Positions 60,455 through 64,000 of a DNA stretch of 64,000 nt are shown here, piece by piece (position 1 is the first letter of the stretch; every line of letters starts with the position of its first letter). This DNA comes from Gammaproteobacteria bacterium. GTDB lineage: Bacteria > Pseudomonadota > Gammaproteobacteria > SURF-13. A model generated the notes under the pieces. It searched no databases. It had not been told where the DNA came from and worked only from the letters and a program-made list of their open reading frames with translations. Location of the stretch: the NCBI GenBank assembly GCA_016195665.1, contig JACPZD010000027.1:1-64000 (forward strand), read 5' to 3'. Made by a program: the position numbers and the translations under genes.

Positions 60455-61327
60455 CTAGGCCAGCCCGGCAAACTGCAAGTAAGCCTGGGTCAAATCCTTC
60501 CCCCATAGCAAACTAATCCACCCCGCCAGGGCCAGATACGGGCCGAAGGGGATGGGCACATTCTTATCCCTGCCCCGCAACAATATCAGGGCTATCCCCA
60601 CCAACGCCCCCAACAGGGATGACAGTAATATGATGACCGGTAGGGCCTGCCAGCCCAGCCAGGCCCCCAGCATGGCGAGCAGCTTGAAGTCGCCGTGCCC
60701 CATGCCCTGCTTGCCGGTGACCAGCTTGAACATGATATAGACCGACCACAGGCTGAGGTAACCCGCCAAGGCGCCGATGATAGCGGTCTCGCTGTCCACG
60801 AACACATTAAACAGGCTTAAGCCAAGACCGGCCCATAAAAAAGGCAACGTGATGCTATCCGGCAACAGTTGATGATCGAAGTCTATGAAGCTCAGGGCGA
60901 TCAACGCCCAGGTCAGCGGCAGCGCAGCGAGTCCCACCCCGCCGGCGCCGAAATACCATGCGACTACCGCCGACAAAAGCGCCGTCGAGACCTCGACGAT
61001 GGGATAGCGCAGCGCTATGCGCGCCCCACAGCCCGCACATTTACCACCCAACAGCAGGTAACTCAACAGGGGAATATTCTCTGCGGCCTTGACGCCCCTT
61101 CCGCACTGCGGACAGTGCGAGGGGGGGTGCAATAGATCGAAGCGCGCCGGTGCGACGGTCTGTGGTGCGCCACTCAACTCCGCACAATGCGCGCGCCATT
61201 CGCGCTCCATCATCTGCGGCAACCGGTGGATCACGACATTCAAAAAACTGCCGACAATAAGGCCTAGTAACCCCGCAGACAAGATAAATAGCCAGGGAAG
61301 CGTCTGGAAGATGTCCATCATCGGCAT
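60455..61327 (-). CDS. pilD: Type IV prepilin peptidase / N-methyltransferase PilD
   Basis: A 290-aa membrane aspartyl protease that cuts and methylates prepilins. The N-terminal methylase part has a zinc motif (CPQCGRGVKAAE and CAGCGARI). The catalytic aspartates are in SFIDFDHQLLPD and GMGHGDFKLLAMLG. It has about seven helices. It follows pilC across a hairpin repeat. Starts at 61327 and 61321/61318 are all possible. Confidence 0.95.
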   Translation of the reverse strand: MPMMDIFQTLPWLFILSAGLLGLIVGSFLNVVIHRLPQMMEREWRAHCAELSGAPQTVAPARFDLLHPPSHCPQCGRGVKAAENIPLLSYLLLGGKCAGCGARIALRYPIVEVSTALLSAVVAWYFGAGGVGLAALPLTWALIALSFIDFDHQLLPDSITLPFLWAGLGLSLFNVFVDSETAIIGALAGYLSLWSVYIMFKLVTGKQGMGHGDFKLLAMLGAWLGWQALPVIILLSSLLGALVGIALILLRGRDKNVPIPFGPYLALAGWISLLWGKDLTQAYLQFAGLA

Positions 61328-61328
61328 A

Positions 61329-61418
61329 CAGAGAAAAGAGGCAGGAGAAAAGAGAAAAGTACCGGCATACTTCCGGGGATAAATCTTTTCTCTTGTCTCT
61401 TTTCTCTTGTACCTGCCT
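61329..61418. repeat. GATACAAG-type hairpin repeat between pilC and pilD
   Basis: CAGAGAAAAGAGGCAGGAGA and AAAGAGAAAAG (61329-61359) pair with CTTTTCTCTTGTCTCTTTTC and TCTTGTACCTGCC (61385-61417). It begins just after the pilC stop and ends two bases before the pilD ATG. Confidence 0.82.
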
Positions 61419-62633
61419 TTATACCACTGCCCCCAACTTGAATATAGGCAGATACATCGCCACTACCAAACCGCCGACCAGCACGCCCAGTATCACCATG
61501 ATGAGCGGCTCGAGCAGGCTGCTCAAGGAGTCCACCTGGTTGTCCACCTCTTCCTCGTAGAAATCGGCGACCTTGGTGAGCATCGTGTCCAGCGCGCCGG
61601 ATTCTTCTCCGATTGCGGCCATCTGCACCACCATGTTCGGGAACAGATTGGATTGACGCATGGCCTGGTTCAACTGCTGGCCGGTGGATACCTCGTCGCG
61701 CATCTTGAGGATGCCGTCCGCGTAGACGATGTTGCCCGATGCCCCGGCGACCGATTGCATGGCCTCCACCAGCGGCACGCCGGCGGCGAACATGGTGGCG
61801 AGGGTGCGCGCGTAGCGGGCGATAGTGGCCTTGGTGACGATGCCGCCGATGATCGGCGTTTTCAGCAGCATGCGATCGAGCAGCCGGCTGAATTTGCGCG
61901 AGCGGCGCTTGGCCTGGACGAGTCCCATGACGGCCAGTATGATGCCGCCGAAGATCGCCCACCACCACTGCTGGAAGGCCGCCGAGAGGTCAATGACGAA
62001 GCGGGTCAGGGCCGGCAGGTCGGCGCCGAATCCCTTGAACAAGGACTCGAACTGCGGGATGACAAAAATGAGCAGGATGGCGGTGATGATGAAGGCCACC
62101 ACCAGCACGGCGGTGGGATACCACAGGGCCTTTTTGATCTTGCCTTTCAGGTTCTCGATCTTTTCCTTGTAGATGGCGATCTTGTGCAGCAGGGTTTCCA
62201 AAATACCGGCGTGTTCGCCGGCGCGCACCAGATTGCAGAACAATTCGTCGAAGTAATAGGGGTGTTTTTCCAGCGCCTCGGTCAGTGAGGTGCCGCTCTC
62301 CAGATCGCCCTTGATGGCGAGCATCAACTCCTGCATGCTGGGATTGTTATTCCCGCGGCCGATGATCTCGAAGGATTGCACCAGCGGCACGCCCGCCGAG
62401 ATCATGGTGGCAAGCTGGCGGCTCATGACGGCGATGTCTTTGGGGGTGATCTTCTTCTTGCGGCGCCCGAAGTTAGAGCGCTTTTTGATCTTGATGGGGT
62501 TGATGCCCTGCCGGCGCAGATCCGCCTTGACCAGCGCGACGGTCGTGGCGCGCGTCTCGCCCTTGATACGGTTGCCCAGTCTGTTGGAACCTTCCCAAAT
62601 GAAGGTATCTTGTTTAATCGCCTTTGCAGCCAT
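61419..62633 (-). CDS. pilC: Type IV pilus inner-membrane platform protein PilC
   Basis: A 404-aa GspF/PilC membrane protein that couples the assembly ATPase to pilin insertion. FIWEGSNRLGNRIKGETRAT near the start, the two repeated GspF domains with LATMISAGVPLVQSFEIIGR and TLATMFAAGVPLVEAMQSVA, and three membrane helices are visible. The frame opens upstream at 62720, but that part translates a repeat; the ATG at 62633 is chosen. Confidence 0.95.
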   Translation of the reverse strand: MAAKAIKQDTFIWEGSNRLGNRIKGETRATTVALVKADLRRQGINPIKIKKRSNFGRRKKKITPKDIAVMSRQLATMISAGVPLVQSFEIIGRGNNNPSMQELMLAIKGDLESGTSLTEALEKHPYYFDELFCNLVRAGEHAGILETLLHKIAIYKEKIENLKGKIKKALWYPTAVLVVAFIITAILLIFVIPQFESLFKGFGADLPALTRFVIDLSAAFQQWWWAIFGGIILAVMGLVQAKRRSRKFSRLLDRMLLKTPIIGGIVTKATIARYARTLATMFAAGVPLVEAMQSVAGASGNIVYADGILKMRDEVSTGQQLNQAMRQSNLFPNMVVQMAAIGEESGALDTMLTKVADFYEEEVDNQVDSLSSLLEPLIMVILGVLVGGLVVAMYLPIFKLGAVV

Positions 62634-62660
62634 AATGTTCAAGACCTCTCGTGTAACACA

Positions 62661-62715
62661 GGTCGCTCCCGGCATCCTGCCTCCCGCGACATTAGCACGT
62701 CCGTGTGCGGCACAA
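62661..62715 (+). repeat. Palindromic element, copy C, between pilB and pilC
   Basis: GGTCGCTCCCGGCATCCTGC and on to CCCGCGAC (62661-62690) are identical to copy A in sucC, and the next 24 bases match at about three of four positions. This is the only intergenic copy of the element in the window, lying 28 bases before the pilC start. Confidence 0.92.
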
Positions 62716-62781
62716 GACAAACTACTCCTTATTCGACATTAGCGGCAGAAGAATGGATAACTTTAGTGTCTCGGTCAAATT

Positions 62782-64000
62782 TTATTCGTTGGTGACCCGG
62801 TTGACTTCCTCAAGGCTGGTAACGCCCTGTTTGACCTTCTTCAGCCCCGACTCGCGCAGGTCGGCGACCCCTTCTTTTTTGGCCTGATCGTTGATCTGCA
62901 TGGAGTTGCCGTCCGCCATGATGATACGCCCCATTTCCTCGGAGACCGTCATGACTTGATAGATGCCGACCCGGCCGCGGTAACCCTCGGCGCAGTTCTC
63001 GCAGCCGGCCCCGGGGCCGTAGACCTTGAAATTGCCGATCTCTTCCGGCTTGAAGCCTTCTTCGAGCAGCGCCTCCTTCGGAATGTCCAAGGGTTTTTTG
63101 CAATGGGGGCACAAACGCCGGGCGAGGCGCTGGGCAATGATGAGCGAAATCGAGGAGGCGATGTTGAATGGCGCGACACCCATGTTCACCAGCCGGGTCA
63201 GGGTCTGCGGGGCGTCGTTGGTATGCAGGGTGGAGAGCACCATGTGGCCGGTCTGCGCGGCCTTGATGGCGATCTCGGCCGTCTCGAGGTCGCGGATCTC
63301 TCCCACCATGATGACGTCCGGGTCCTGGCGCAGAAAGGCGCGCAGCGCCGAGGCGAAGGTGAGGCCGGCCTTGGGGTTGACATTGAGCTGGTTGATGCCG
63401 GGGAGATTGATTTCCACCGGGTCTTCGGCGGTGCAGATATTGCGGTCGGCGGTGTTGAGGATAGTCAGCGCGGTGTACAGCGACACGGTCTTGCCGCTGC
63501 CGGTGGGGCCGGTGACCAGCACCATGCCGTAGGGGCGGTGGACGGCGTCTATAAAGAGTTTCTTTTGCTCTTCTTCGTAACCCAGCGCGTCTATGCCGTG
63601 CTGGGCGCTGGCCGGGTCCTGGATGCGCATCACGATCTTTTCGCCGAACAGCGTGGGGCAACTGCTGACGCGGAAGTCCACTGCGCGATTCTTGGAGATC
63701 TGCATCTTCATGCGGCCGTCCTGCGGGACGCGCCGCTCCGAGATGTCGAGCCGCGACATCACCTTGAGCCGTGCGGCGATGCGATTGGCGAGCGCTACCG
63801 GCGGCGAGGCCACCTCACGCAGCACGCCGTCCTGGCGAAACCGCACCCGCAGCGCCTTTTCATAGGGCTCGAAGTGGACGTCCGACGCCCCTTTGTTGAT
63901 GGCGTCCAACAAGACCTTGTTGACGAACCGCACCACCGGCGTGTCGTCTACATCCGCCTCGGAGGCATCAGCCGCGGCCTGCTCGTCGCCGGAGGTGATC
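62782..64000 (-). CDS. pilB: Type IV pilus assembly ATPase PilB (5' part outside window)
   Basis: The C-terminal 406 residues of the GspE/PilB hexameric motor that drives pilus extension. Visible are [20 protein letters not shown], Walker [17 protein letters not shown], the Asp and His boxes, Walker [21 protein letters not shown], and the zinc site CPHCKKPLD with [17 protein letters not shown]. The N-terminal domain lies beyond the window edge. It is followed by pilC and pilD. Confidence 0.96.
   Translation of the reverse strand, partial: ITSGDEQAAADASEADVDDTPVVRFVNKVLLDAINKGASDVHFEPYEKALRVRFRQDGVLREVASPPVALANRIAARLKVMSRLDISERRVPQDGRMKMQISKNRAVDFRVSSCPTLFGEKIVMRIQDPASAQHGIDALGYEEEQKKLFIDAVHRPYGMVLVTGPTGSGKTVSLYTALTILNTADRNICTAEDPVEINLPGINQLNVNPKAGLTFASALRAFLRQDPDVIMVGEIRDLETAEIAIKAAQTGHMVLSTLHTNDAPQTLTRLVNMGVAPFNIASSISLIIAQRLARRLCPHCKKPLDIPKEALLEEGFKPEEIGNFKVYGPGAGCENCAEGYRGRVGIYQVMTVSEEMGRIIMADGNSMQINDQAKKEGVADLRESGLKKVKQGVTSLEEVNRVTNE

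Noticed and set aside
62634-62720. N-terminal extension of PilC
   Set aside because: The extra 29 residues are encoded by the palindromic element; PilC homologues start at the ATG at 62633.

Overview
The window looks like a piece of a gammaproteobacterial chromosome, probably from a motile, piliated autotroph. The gene orders rluD-pgeF-clpB with divergent bamD, pilB-pilC-pilD-coaE-zapD-yacG, mreBCD-mrdA and pilS-pilR are typical of that class. A tkt-gap-pgk-pyk-fba cluster headed by a phosphoribulokinase-family gene suggests the Calvin cycle, but no RuBisCO gene is in the window, so autotrophy is an inference. GatCAB suggests indirect tRNA amidation. I see no rRNA, tRNA, CRISPR array or prophage.

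Layout. 1-5.3 kb: flagellar filament genes on the minus strand (fliC, flaG, fliD, fliS, fliT), with a sigma28 promoter before fliC and a sigma54-type promoter before fliD. 5.3-7.3 kb: a DUF3579 gene behind a sigma54-type site, a RAYT transposase flanked by REP/BIME palindromes, and a Phd/PIN toxin-antitoxin pair with a perfect operator palindrome. 7.3-12.6 kb: a minus-strand run rubrerythrin, Fe-S oxidoreductase, encapsulated-ferritin-like protein, DUF3501, CNP1-like protein, parE. 12.6-17.4 kb: an HD-GYP-like protein with a degenerate HD motif, a small membrane protein, a VKOR-DsbA fusion and a di-haem peroxidase. 17.4-26.5 kb: the sugar-phosphate/Calvin gene run and a thioredoxin-like protein. 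26.6-31.6 kb: metK, ahcY, metF, bioA. 31.7-39.6 kb: cell-shape genes (mrdA, mreD, mreC, mreB) divergent from gatCAB. 39.6-44.8 kb: a corA remnant, a substrate-binding protein divergent from an HTH regulator, and pilR-pilS. 44.8-49 kb: sucCD, nadE, glnB. 49-55.2 kb: bamD, rluD, pgeF, a ZIP transporter and clpB. 55.2-64 kb: a small ORF, a second toxin-antitoxin pair, argJ, a MutT-ThiE fusion, yacG, zapD, coaE, and pilD, pilC and the 3' part of pilB.

The most distinctive property is the density and placement of short repeats. At least seven families can be seen by eye. One palindromic element of about 50 bp occurs three times; two copies lie in frame inside conserved genes (sucC and the MutT-ThiE gene), much like the protein-coding palindromic elements known from Rickettsia. 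A second family of hairpins built from GATACAAG words fills eight gaps between co-directional genes, in several cases starting right after the stop codon and ending just before the next start. In seven genes the stop codon itself lies inside a repeat, and five different repeat families are involved. The other point of interest is an encapsulated-ferritin-type protein that has neither an encapsulin neighbour nor a recognisable cargo-targeting tail, sitting in a peroxide/iron-related operon.
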